Shown: positions 1 through 5,607, counted from the first letter of the stretch. The stretch is DNA of 5,635 bases from Candidatus Symbiobacter sp. (GCA_030054015.1 JASGCR010000156.1:1-5635), one strand, 5' to 3'. Notes: generated from the sequence alone by a model not told the origin. Made by a program: numbers and translations.

Positions 1-47
1 ATTACCCGCAGATTTATGCCGCTTCGCGGCAAAAATCTGCGGGTAAT
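1..47. repeat. Hairpin A: ATTACCC-bounded palindrome upstream of cysH
   Basis: This is a nearly perfect palindrome at the left edge of the window. The outer arms are 15 bases each (1-15 and 33-47), starting ATTACCCGC and ending GCGGGTAAT. After one A/A mismatch, an inner 6-bp stem (17-22 with 26-31) closes on a TTC loop. The outer ATTACCC/GGGTAAT arms are shared with the hairpins at 3679-3814, while the inner stem sequence is different, so it belongs to the same composite repeat family. It may end transcription of a gene to the left, but no T-run directly follows the stem. The element could extend beyond the window start. Confidence 0.8.
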
Positions 48-84
48 GACGCTCCTTGGTTGGCGGGTAATGACGCACTTTTTT
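38..84 (+). repeat. Two copies of the GCGGGTAATGACGC repeat before cysH
   Basis: GCGGGTAATGACGC occurs at 39-52 and again at 63-76, joined by TCCTTGGTTG. The second copy runs into a T-tract at 78-85. The same words, in the same order, occur at 3806-3830 on the far side of the operon. This is therefore a local tandem of the repeat family that also fills the cysN-prfB gap. What it does is not visible from sequence alone. Confidence 0.7.
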
Positions 85-90
85 TAGAAT
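85..90 (+). promoter_or_regulatory. Possible -10 box for the cysHDN operon
   Basis: TAGAAT lies 30 bases upstream of the first possible cysH ATG and resembles a sigma-70 -10 hexamer. There is no convincing -35 at 16-18 bases: the TTGGTT at 56-61 belongs to the repeat and sits 23 bases away, which is too far. This is a weak candidate only, and no operator for a sulfur regulator is recognisable. Confidence 0.2.
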
Positions 91-120
91 CTAATCAACC
101 CCTCCTTAATTTGCCACGAC

Positions 121-945
121 ATGGAAAAAATCATGGTGAAACAAGAAAAATTCCACCGCGAAATTTGCCAGGAACTGGGTAACCACCTCAAAAATGTGGC
201 GACAACCGAGATCATGCCCGCAATGGCAACTTGGCTGGCAAAATATGAACCAAAAACAGCCCCCAAAAAGCCCACCCTGGTTTTTACCACCAGTTTTGGC
301 CTCGAAGACCAGGTGCTGACCGATATGATCGTCAAACAGCCCGGCTTGGCCGTCCAATTTGTCACGCTCGATACCGGACGGCTGTTCCCCGAGACGTACG
401 AGCTGTGGCAACGCACGACCAGCCGCTATGGCATCACCATCACCAGCCACCACCCCAATGCCGACGCGCTCGGCGATTACGTGCGTCGCCGTGGCATTAA
501 TGGGTTTTACGAAGATGTCGCCGCCCGCCATGAATGCTGTGCCATACGCAAAACCGTGCCGCTAACCGCCGCATTGGCGGGGGCGGATATTTGGCTCACC
601 GGCATCCGCCGCGATCAATCCACGGCGCGGCAAGAAATCCCCCTGGTGAGCCATGACCCCACCCATAATGTGGTCAAACTCAACCCGATATTGGGCTGGA
701 CGCGGGCGCAAGCGGTGGCCTATGCTGAGCAACATAAGGTCCCGCTCAATCCGCTGCACCTGGCGGGATATCTATCGATAGGCTGCGCCCCCTGTACCCG
801 CGCCGTGCAGCCGGGCGAATCCGAACGCGACGGACGCTGGTGGTGGGAGAATGAGGCGGCCAAAGAATGCGGCCTCCATGTCATGCCCGATGGCAGGCGG
901 GTGCGGCGTAAAGACTTGCAGGCGACGCCAGGAGGAAACCCGTGA
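121..945 (+). CDS. cysH: Adenylyl-sulfate (APS) reductase, [4Fe-4S] type
   Basis: This cytoplasmic enzyme of assimilatory sulfate reduction probably reduces APS to sulfite and AMP using a thioredoxin-type donor. The 274-residue product shows, in order: a PP-loop-like nucleotide-binding segment TSFGLED (about 57-63); LDTGRLFPETY (83-93); GIRRDQS (161-167); and a catalytic-cysteine motif ECGLH with Cys250 near the C-terminus. It also has Cys139-Cys140 in ECCxxRK and the pair Cys222/Cys225 in CAPC. In the family, this CC...CxxC set binds a [4Fe-4S] cluster and marks APS reductases, whereas the enterobacterial PAPS reductase lacks it. Some cluster-bearing enzymes accept both APS and PAPS, so strict APS use is inferred. 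The absence of cysC here supports it. The start is uncertain: ATG at 121 has no clear ribosome site, while ATG at 133 has a weak GGAA six bases upstream and would give 270 residues. The stop overlaps the cysD start by four bases. Confidence 0.95.
   Translation: MEKIMVKQEKFHREICQELGNHLKNVATTEIMPAMATWLAKYEPKTAPKKPTLVFTTSFGLEDQVLTDMIVKQPGLAVQFVTLDTGRLFPETYELWQRTTSRYGITITSHHPNADALGDYVRRRGINGFYEDVAARHECCAIRKTVPLTAALAGADIWLTGIRRDQSTARQEIPLVSHDPTHNVVKLNPILGWTRAQAVAYAEQHKVPLNPLHLAGYLSIGCAPCTRAVQPGESERDGRWWWENEAAKECGLHVMPDGRRVRRKDLQATPGGNP
931..944 (+). promoter_or_regulatory. Ribosome binding site and GTG start of cysD
   Basis: A strong GGAGG (931-935) lies inside the last codons of cysH, six bases before GTG at 942-944. 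That GTG overlaps the cysH TGA (943-945) as GTGA. The site fixes the cysD start despite its non-ATG codon and points to translational coupling between the two genes. Confidence 0.8.
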
Positions 946-1844
946 AAGAATTATCCCATCTCGCAGCCCTCGAAGCCGAGGCCATCTATATTTTTCGGGA
1001 GGCGGTGGCGTTAGCGGCGCAGCCGGTGATGCTGTATTCGATTGGCAAGGATTCCAGCGTTTTGCTGCATTTGGCGCGCAAAGCCTTTTACCCGGCCGCC
1101 CTGCCCTTTCCCTTGCTGCATGTCAATACCGGCTGGAAATTTCACGACATGATAAGATTTCGGGACGCGATTATCGCCCGTTATGGTTTGAAACTGATTG
1201 AATATATCAACCAGGACGGGGTGGCGGCGGGAATTAATCCCATCGATTCGGGTTCCGAACACCACACTGAAATCATGAAGACGGTGGCCTTGCGCCAAGC
1301 CCTCGATCGGTACCAATTAGACCTGGCCTTTGGCGGGGCCCGCCGCGACGAAGAAAAAAGCCGCGCCAAAGAGCGGATATTCTCCCACCGCACCGCCGCC
1401 CATCGCTGGGAACCGCGCGGGCAAAGACCGGAACCTTGGCTGCTGTTTAACACCCGCAAACAGCCGGGCGAGTCGTTTCGAGTGTTTCCGATGTCGAATT
1501 GGACCGAAGAAGATGTCTGGCACTATATCGCCCAGGAAAACATCCCGGTGGTGCCGCTTTATTTTGCCGCCCGGCGCCAGGTGGTGCGGCGCGGCGGCAC
1601 CTGGATCATGCGCGATGATGATCGCCTGACCTTACGCCCTGGCGAAAAATGGGAAGAAAAAATGGTGCGTTTTCGCACTTTGGGCTGTTACCCCCTCACC
1701 GGTGCAATTGAAAGCGAGGCCACCAGCCTGGCCGCCATCCGCAGCGAAATGCAGCAATCACGGCAATCGGAACGGGCCGGGCGGCTTATTGACCAGGATG
1801 GCGGGGCCAGCATGGAAGCCAAAAAACAAGAAGGTTATTTTTGA
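942..1844 (+). CDS. cysD: Sulfate adenylyltransferase subunit 2
   Basis: This is the catalytic small subunit of ATP sulfurylase. With CysN it converts sulfate and ATP to APS and pyrophosphate in the cytoplasm. The 300-residue product is close to the roughly 302 residues of the E. coli protein and aligns with it throughout from memory. Visible motifs are the PP-loop variant SIGKDSS (33-39), LLHVNTGWKF after it, the family signature FGGARRDEEKSRAKER (130-145), FPMSNWTEEDVW, VRFRTLGCYPLTGA and the typical C-terminal EAKKQEGYF. The GTG start at 942 is chosen because it has the GGAGG site and gives the expected N-terminus, HLAALEAEAIYIFREA. It overlaps cysH by four bases, and its TGA overlaps the cysN ATG by one base (TGATG). 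It is therefore almost certainly co-transcribed and co-translated with both neighbours. No key residue appears to be missing. Confidence 0.97.
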   Translation: MKELSHLAALEAEAIYIFREAVALAAQPVMLYSIGKDSSVLLHLARKAFYPAALPFPLLHVNTGWKFHDMIRFRDAIIARYGLKLIEYINQDGVAAGINPIDSGSEHHTEIMKTVALRQALDRYQLDLAFGGARRDEEKSRAKERIFSHRTAAHRWEPRGQRPEPWLLFNTRKQPGESFRVFPMSNWTEEDVWHYIAQENIPVVPLYFAARRQVVRRGGTWIMRDDDRLTLRPGEKWEEKMVRFRTLGCYPLTGAIESEATSLAAIRSEMQQSRQSERAGRLIDQDGGASMEAKKQEGYF

Positions 1845-3565
1845 TGACCGCATTAACTGCCTCACTCCCATCTGCCGCCGCCGCTGCCGCCGCCGCAACC
1901 CTGGCAAGCCCAGCCGCAAGCCTGGCAAGCCCGCCATCCCCGTCCCGCAGTTTGTTGCGGTTTTTAACCTGTGGCTCGGTCGATGATGGCAAATCGACCT
2001 TGATTGGCCGCCTGTTATTCGAGGCTGGCGCGGTGATGGAGGATCAACTCACCGCCCTTGACCGCGATTCCGCCGCCCTGGGTACGGTGGCGGGCGGGCG
2101 CGATTTCGCTTTGTTGGTCGATGGTCTGGCGGCAGAGCGGCAACAAGGCATCACCATCGATGTCGCTTATCGCTATTTCTCGACCCCGAAACGCGCCTTT
2201 ATTGTCGCCGACACCCCCGGCCATGAACAATATACCCGCAACATGGCGACCGGCGCATCGGGCTGTGATTGCGCGATTATCCTGGTGGATGCCAGCCAAG
2301 GGGTGTTGCCGCAAACCCGCCGCCATTTTTTTATCGCCGCCAAATTGGGCATAAGCCACCTGGTCATTGCCATCAATAAAATGGATCGGGTCAATTTTGA
2401 CCAAGCCGTGTTTCTACGCATTAAACGCGATTTTCTCGCCGCGACAGCCGATTGGCCGCAATGCAATTTGCATTTTATGCCGGTGGTGGCCCGCGATGGC
2501 GACAATATCGCCGCCAACTCGCCGCGCCTGGCCTGGTATCAGGGGCCGGCCTTGCTGCCCTGGTTAGAAGCGGTCGCAATTGCGCCCGCTGCCGCAATAA
2601 CGGAAAATTTTGTCCTGCCGGTGCAATATATTTGTCGCCCCGATGAGAATTTTCGCGGTTATGGCGGTCGCTTGGCGGCGGGGTCGTTGCGGATCGGCGA
2701 TGCGGTGATGGTTTTGCCCTCGCGGCAAATCAGCACAATCAGCGCGGTCGTGACCATGCCGCCGCTGGGCGATCCCGCCGCGCCTGGTTCTGGTTCTTCC
2801 CCTGCTCCTGCCGCTGGTTCTGCCCCTGCTTTTGTGGCGGCGCAAAAGGGCGAATCGCTGATGGTGGTATTGGCAGACGAGCGCGATATTGCCCGTGGCG
2901 ATGTCTTGGTCGGTTTGCCCGCCGGGGCGGCATCTTTGCCAAGCCAAGCCCCGCAAGTAACCACCCAATTCACCGCCGAGTTGATTATCACCGGCAGCAA
3001 AAATTTACGCCCTGGCCAGGATTATGAAATCCGTTTAGGCACCGCGCGGGCGCAAGCCAAAATCATCGCCGTTCATGACAAAATTGACATTGGCAATTTA
3101 ACCCGCCAAGCGGCGGAAAATTTATCCAGCAATGATATTGGACGGGTGACTTTGCGGCTGGATCGTCCGCTGGTGGTGCAGCCTTATGACCAAAGCCGCA
3201 TGTTGGGCGGTTTTATCCTGATTGATCGCGGCAGCAATGAAACCAGCGCGATTGGCTTGGTTGAGCAACTGGTAAGCCCCGCACCGACCGGAGCCGCCGC
3301 CACCCGCCCGGTCTGGCATCGCCTGGTCGGAGCCACCGGCACGGTACGGCGGCAAAAATTCTGGCAATTTATCAGCTGGCGCGGCGTGTCGGCCCTGGGT
3401 GTGGTGCTATTATGCCTTGGGTTTGGCCTGCCCGTCGCCGTCACCCTGGGCTTAATCGCCGCAGATTTGGTGGCGCGTCCGCTCTTGCGGCGGCTGCATG
3501 ACTTGGTCTGGCGGCGGCACGGCATTGCCCACGAGAAATCCGATTTTTTTGGCCAGGATATATGA
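1844..3565 (+). CDS. cysN: Sulfate adenylyltransferase subunit 1 GTPase with C-terminal DUF2061-like membrane domain
   Basis: This is the GTPase subunit of ATP sulfurylase; GTP hydrolysis drives APS synthesis by CysD. The product has 573 residues from ATG 1844, which overlaps the cysD stop as TGATG. A TTG at 1841 would add one residue. An AGAAGG at about 1829-1834 could be the ribosome site. In order, it contains: an Ala/Pro/Ser-rich N-terminal tail (about 6-35); P-loop GSVDDGKST (44-52); switch I QGITIDV with Thr104; DTPGHEQ (123-129); NKMD (178-181); and EF-Tu-like beta-barrel domains to about residue 480. A low-complexity Gly/Ala/Pro/Ser insert sits at about 311-334, where E. coli CysN has a short loop. 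Residues about 502-558 match the DUF2061 pattern: basic start, FISWRG, two short hydrophobic helices (about 515-529 and 531-544, Pro530 between them), then RPLLRRLHDLVWRR. This replaces the APS kinase domain often fused to CysN. The GTPase call is very firm. The DUF2061 call rests on remembered family pattern, and membrane tethering is inferred. Confidence 0.94.
   Translation: MTALTASLPSAAAAAAAATLASPAASLASPPSPSRSLLRFLTCGSVDDGKSTLIGRLLFEAGAVMEDQLTALDRDSAALGTVAGGRDFALLVDGLAAERQQGITIDVAYRYFSTPKRAFIVADTPGHEQYTRNMATGASGCDCAIILVDASQGVLPQTRRHFFIAAKLGISHLVIAINKMDRVNFDQAVFLRIKRDFLAATADWPQCNLHFMPVVARDGDNIAANSPRLAWYQGPALLPWLEAVAIAPAAAITENFVLPVQYICRPDENFRGYGGRLAAGSLRIGDAVMVLPSRQISTISAVVTMPPLGDPAAPGSGSSPAPAAGSAPAFVAAQKGESLMVVLADERDIARGDVLVGLPAGAASLPSQAPQVTTQFTAELIITGSKNLRPGQDYEIRLGTARAQAKIIAVHDKIDIGNLTRQAAENLSSNDIGRVTLRLDRPLVVQPYDQSRMLGGFILIDRGSNETSAIGLVEQLVSPAPTGAAATRPVWHRLVGATGTVRRQKFWQFISWRGVSALGVVLLCLGFGLPVAVTLGLIAADLVARPLLRRLHDLVWRRHGIAHEKSDFFGQDI
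3347..3517 (+). other. DUF2061-like two-helix membrane domain at the CysN C-terminus
   Basis: This encodes about residues 502-558 of CysN. It begins with RRQKFWQFISWRG, followed by about 30 mostly hydrophobic residues with a Pro kink that could form a helical hairpin, then an aromatic/basic segment RPLLRRLHDLVWRR. DUF2061 proteins typically show an 'SWR' near the start, two membrane helices and a 'LHERxW' end, and this segment follows that layout. Both ends would then lie in the cytoplasm, with the GTPase on the inner membrane face. The domain's function is unknown in the family. A soluble C-terminal amphipathic tail is the main alternative reading. Confidence 0.75.
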
Positions 3566-3588
3566 GCGATTGATACCGCGCAGCCAAA

Positions 3589-3677
3589 GAGCATCAAAAA
3601 AAGGAGCGTAAACAAAAGAGCGTCATTAGCCGCCAACCAAAGAGCGTAAAAAAAGGGAGCGTCAAAAAAGGGAGCGT
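3589..3677 (-). repeat. Six minus-strand ACGCTC units, mostly 15 bp apart
   Basis: Reading the minus strand, ACGCTC (plus-strand GAGCGT) starts units at 3604, 3618, 3642, 3657 and 3672, with a variant GAGCAT at 3589. Spacings are 15, 14, 24, 15 and 15 bases. Short units carry a T-rich spacer on the minus strand; the 24-base one carries TTTGGTTGGCGGCTAATG. They are inverted relative to the plus-strand units at 3806-3895, and 3630-3647 is an exact 18-base reverse complement of 3816-3833. Confidence 0.8.
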
Positions 3678-3678
3678 C

Positions 3679-3730
3679 ATTACCCACCGGACTGCAAGCG
3701 GGAATCCGCTTGCAGTCCGAGTTGGGTAAT
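3679..3730. repeat. Hairpin B: palindrome with ATTACCCA / TGGGTAAT outer arms
   Basis: The outer arms 3679-3686 and 3723-3730 pair over 8 bp. An inner perfect 14-bp stem (3688-3701 with 3706-3719) closes on a four-base GAAT loop. A small internal bulge separates the two stems. The right outer arm is also the left arm of hairpin C, so both cannot form fully at once. Confidence 0.85.
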
Positions 3731-3772
3731 CCCCCAGGAGTATTATTCATCAAAACTCCTGGGGGATTACCC
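3724..3772. repeat. Hairpin C: perfect 18-bp palindrome
   Basis: Arms 3724-3741 and 3755-3772 pair perfectly over 18 bases, beginning GGGTAATCCCCCAGG, around a 13-base loop (3742-3754). Its outer 7-base modules are in the opposite order (GGGTAAT...ATTACCC) to hairpins A, B and D because it shares one arm with B and one with D. It is long and stable, and could serve as a bidirectional barrier between the convergent genes. Confidence 0.85.
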
Positions 3773-3814
3773 GACTCGAAATATCCGTGTTCCACGGATA
3801 TTTCGGCGGGTAAT
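3766..3814. repeat. Hairpin D: palindrome with ATTACCCG / CGGGTAAT outer arms
   Basis: The outer 8-bp arms (3766-3773 with 3807-3814) enclose a perfect 13-bp inner stem (3777-3789 with 3793-3805) on a TTC loop, the same loop as hairpin A. The left outer arm is shared with hairpin C. The right arm opens the first plus-strand tandem unit at 3806. Confidence 0.85.
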
Positions 3815-3895
3815 GACGCTCTTTGGTTGGCGGGTAAACGCTCCTTGGTTGGCGGCTAAACGCTCCTTGGTTGGCGGGTAAACACTCCTTGGTTG
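3806..3895 (+). repeat. Four tandem units of a 22-24 bp repeat
   Basis: Four back-to-back units start at 3806, 3830, 3852 and 3874. The first is 24 bases (GCGGGTAATGACGCTCTTTG + GTTG). The other three are 22 bases and lack the TG after GGGTAA. Differences between units are single bases: GGCTAA in the third and CACTCC in the fourth. The array stops six bases before the prfB stop codon. The near-identity suggests recent duplication or slippage. Confidence 0.85.
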
Positions 3896-3901
3896 TCCCG
3901 C

Positions 3902-5000
3902 CTATAAATTAATCTGCGCCAAAGATGCCGCCAAAAATTTATCAATCCCGCCATCTAACACGCTGGCGGCGTTGCCGATTTCGACACCGGTACGCAAATC
4001 TTTGACCATTTGATAGGGTTGCAAGACATAAGACCGGATTTGATGCCCCCAACCAATTTCGGTTTTAACTTCGTTGGCGGCGCGGGTGGCCTCTTCGCGC
4101 AGGGATAATTCACGTTCATATAGCCGCGCCTTTAGCATATTCAGCGCCACCGCGCGGTTCCGATGTTGCGAGCGATCCGATTGGCATTGCACAACGATAT
4201 TGGTCGGAAGATGGGTGATGCGTATGGCCGATTCGGTTTTATTGACATGCTGCCCCCCCGCCCCCGACGCGCGGTACGTGTCAATCCGCAAGTCTTTGTC
4301 AAGGATTTCGATGGCGATGGAATCGTCAATCACCGGGTAAATCCAAACACTGGCAAAACTGGTATGGCGGCGGGCATTGCTGTCAAACGGGGAAATCCGC
4401 ACCAGGCGGTGCACGCCGGATTCGGTTTTGAGCCAACCAAAGGCGTTCTCTCCGCTAATTTGGATGGTGGCGGATTTTATGCCCGCCTCCTCCCCCGGTG
4501 ATTCTTCCAAAAATTCGACTTTATAGCCGCGTTTTTCCGCCCATCTGGTGTACATGCGCAGCAGCATTTGCGCCCAATCCTGCGCCTCCGTCCCGCCCGC
4601 GCCGGCATGGACTTCGAGATAGCAATCATTGCCATCCGCCTCGCCCGACAGCATTTTTTCCAATTCGCGCTCGGCCAGGCGGGCCTGCAAAGCGGCAAGT
4701 TTTTGCTCGCATTCGGCCAGAAGATCGGCCTCGCCCTCGGAATCGGCCAAGGTGATCAAACCAAGCAAATCAGCAAATTCCGCCTCGTCGGATTGGAAGT
4801 CAGTGATCTTTTTTTCCAGCTGGGTTTTTTCCCGCAACACGGATTCAGCCCGTTTGGGATCATCCCACAAATCATTTGCGGCGGCCTGGGCTTGTAATTG
4901 CGCCAAATAGGGCAATTTGACATCTAGGTCAAAGATGCCTCCGCAACATGGATAACGAGGTGCGAATGGCTTGGGCGGTGTTTTCTGTTTCAGCTTTCAT
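3902..5000 (-). CDS. prfB: Peptide chain release factor 2, made by +1 programmed frameshift
   Basis: RF2 recognises UGA and UAA stop codons on the ribosome and triggers release of the finished protein. Translation starts at ATG 5000-4998 and runs 23 codons (MKAETENTAQ...LRRHL) to an in-frame TGA at 4931-4929. Skipping the T at 4931 continues as DLDVKLPYL... for 342 residues to TAG at 3904-3902. The 365-residue total equals E. coli RF2. In that numbering, the SPF stop-codon-reading tripeptide is at 203-205 and the catalytic GGQ at 248-250. HAGAGGTEAQDW, the RASGAGGQHVNKTESA context and a helical N-terminal domain are also present. SPF rather than PxT separates it from RF1. An unshifted reading from TTG 4915 would lose the true N-terminus. 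A GTG at 5015 is an alternative start, but the ATG fits alphaproteobacterial RF2 better. The gene converges on cysN. Confidence 0.96.
4929..4942 (-). promoter_or_regulatory. RF2 autoregulatory +1 frameshift site
   Basis: On the minus strand the sequence reads GGAGG CAT CTT TGA C. This gives a Shine-Dalgarno-like GGAGG (4942-4938), three bases, the slippery CTT (4934-4932), then stop TGA with a following C. The spacing and the CTT-TGA-C core are the same as in the well-studied E. coli prfB site. When RF2 is scarce, the ribosome pauses at UGA and slips forward one base to make more RF2. The basis is direct sequence plus established knowledge of prfB. Confidence 0.95.
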
Positions 5001-5312
5001 GGTTACTTCAGTCACAAATCATGTGGTGGCGACAAACCGTCGGATATAAGGCAAGAGATTAACTGATGCAAGCCAATTTATAAAGGGTTTTATTGCGGCC
5101 GATGCGGACGCTCTGAGATTGTTGCCCCTACTTTTGTGCATAGCAGCTAAGAGTAATTATCTCTGGAATTAAGCTATTGCTTCAATATATAAGACTTGTA
5201 GAACAAAGGATGTTGCAGCGCAGCATCGACAACGCGGTGAGTGATCGCGGGTCTTGCATCCAGCGCAACATGCTTTATCACGGTTTTATTTTTTACATCA
5301 CGGAGACATACC
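5001..5312. other. Divergent intergenic region between prfB and the DUF1127 gene
   Basis: These 312 bases hold no credible gene. The half near prfB contains a plausible minus-strand promoter (5044-5071). The half near the small gene has an AT-rich TATATAAG at 5186-5193 but no fitting -35. A weak 7-bp inverted pair (5210-5216 with 5265-5271) falls in its likely leader. No copies of the ATTACCC repeat family are seen here. Confidence 0.6.
5044..5071 (-). promoter_or_regulatory. Candidate sigma-70 promoter for prfB
   Basis: On the minus strand TTGCAT (5071-5066) and TTATAT (5049-5044) are separated by 16 bases, a reasonable -35/-10 pair. Transcription would start near 5037, giving a leader of roughly 37 bases before ATG at 5000. 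Only a weak GAAG (5009-5006) is seen as ribosome site. Confidence 0.4.
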
Positions 5313-5549
5313 ATGCGTACTGCCAGTTTAACCAACGTCAACAACACCCTTATCGGCGAGAAATTTGTCGCAGATCAGTCCGGATCGAGCAAAGGCTGGT
5401 TCGGCCGCCTGTACAATTCGTTCAACACCGAATATCACCGCGTCAGCGCATATCGCAGCCTGTCACGCTTTTCCGACCGCGAATTGGCCGATATTGGTCT
5501 CGCCCGCCACGAAATCCGCGACGCCGTCTGGGGCAACAGCGCGAAATAA
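5313..5549 (+). CDS. DUF1127-type small protein
   Basis: The product is a 78-residue basic protein of unknown function. The N-terminal 25 residues are polar and unremarkable. Residues about 29-72 carry the DUF1127 (YjiS-like) pattern: WFGRLYNSFNTEYHRVSAYRSL, then LSRFSDRELADIGLARHEIRDAVWG, with the hallmark 'L-x-x-x-DRELxDIGLxRxEI'. There is no signal peptide or membrane helix. ATG 5313 is chosen because GGAGA (5302-5306) lies six bases upstream. An in-frame GTG at 5241 would add a poorly supported extension. It is divergent from prfB and followed by palindromes, so it is probably transcribed alone. Some DUF1127 proteins in alphaproteobacteria have been linked to RNA handling and phosphate or stress responses, but nothing here shows which applies. 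Confidence 0.87.
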   Translation: MRTASLTNVNNTLIGEKFVADQSGSSKGWFGRLYNSFNTEYHRVSAYRSLSRFSDRELADIGLARHEIRDAVWGNSAK

Positions 5550-5573
5550 GGCGGCAAAGTTTCGGTAGATAGC

Positions 5574-5588
5574 CCTTCCTAAGGAAGG
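5574..5588. repeat. Short CCTTCC / GGAAGG palindrome
   Basis: CCTTCC (5574-5579) and GGAAGG (5583-5588) form a 6-bp stem with a TAA loop, 24 bases after the DUF1127 stop. The same words recur in the larger palindrome at 5608-5635, suggesting a duplicated module. Confidence 0.6.
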
Positions 5589-5607
5589 TCTGAATAAGTC
5601 GTACTGA

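Larger units (their letters stand above)
3664..3821 (-). terminator. Possible terminator of prfB using the long-range stem
   Basis: Bases 3672-3685 and 3808-3821 are exact 14-base reverse complements enclosing the inner hairpins. Read in the prfB direction, the closing arm ends GACGCTC and is followed after two C by a run of six T (3669-3664), with another T-run at 3654-3648. Stem followed by U-tract is the intrinsic terminator layout, but the enclosed region is unusually long and branched. No matching T-run follows the hairpins in the cysN direction. Confidence 0.35.
3566..3901. other. Repeat-filled gap between convergent cysN and prfB
   Basis: This 336-base stretch has no credible gene. 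It is almost entirely made of repeat modules: ACGCTC-core units on the minus strand (3589-3677), three overlapping palindromes (3679-3814), and ACGCTC-core units on the plus strand (3806-3895). The genes on either side point towards it, so it is the natural place for terminators of both. It has the look of an intergenic palindromic element rather than a coding or regulatory region. Confidence 0.75.

Noticed and set aside
106..531. Minus-strand open frame opposite cysH
   Set aside because: It is antisense to conserved cysH motifs and its translation matches no family I know.
3184..3795. A 203-codon minus-strand open frame across the cysN 3' end and the hairpins
   Set aside because: It lies antisense to a well-supported gene, runs through palindromic repeats, has no ribosome site and shows no recognisable domain. 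It is a shadow of GC-rich coding sequence.
3679..3814. Integron attC-like sites
   Set aside because: The conserved outer arms around variable palindromes recall attC, and GTTGGGT at 3721-3727 fits the GTTRRRY core, but the partner RYYYAAC is absent and there are no gene cassettes or integrase.
3806..3895. CRISPR array
   Set aside because: Units are directly adjacent with no unique spacers, and no cas genes are present.
4929..4931. prfB as a pseudogene because of the in-frame TGA
   Set aside because: The stop sits exactly in the conserved RF2 frameshift signal, and the downstream frame is intact with SPF and GGQ.
5210..5271. Riboswitch or structured leader before the DUF1127 gene
   Set aside because: Only a 7-bp inverted pair is visible over a long loop, with no known riboswitch core.
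5241..5312. Longer DUF1127 protein from GTG 5241
   Set aside because: The ATG at 5313 has a good GGAGA six bases upstream and gives a typical family N-terminus; the extension has no ribosome site.
5177..5572. 131-codon plus-strand frame overlapping the DUF1127 gene
   Set aside because: It is arginine- and glutamine-rich out-of-frame translation of the DUF1127 coding region, with no domain.
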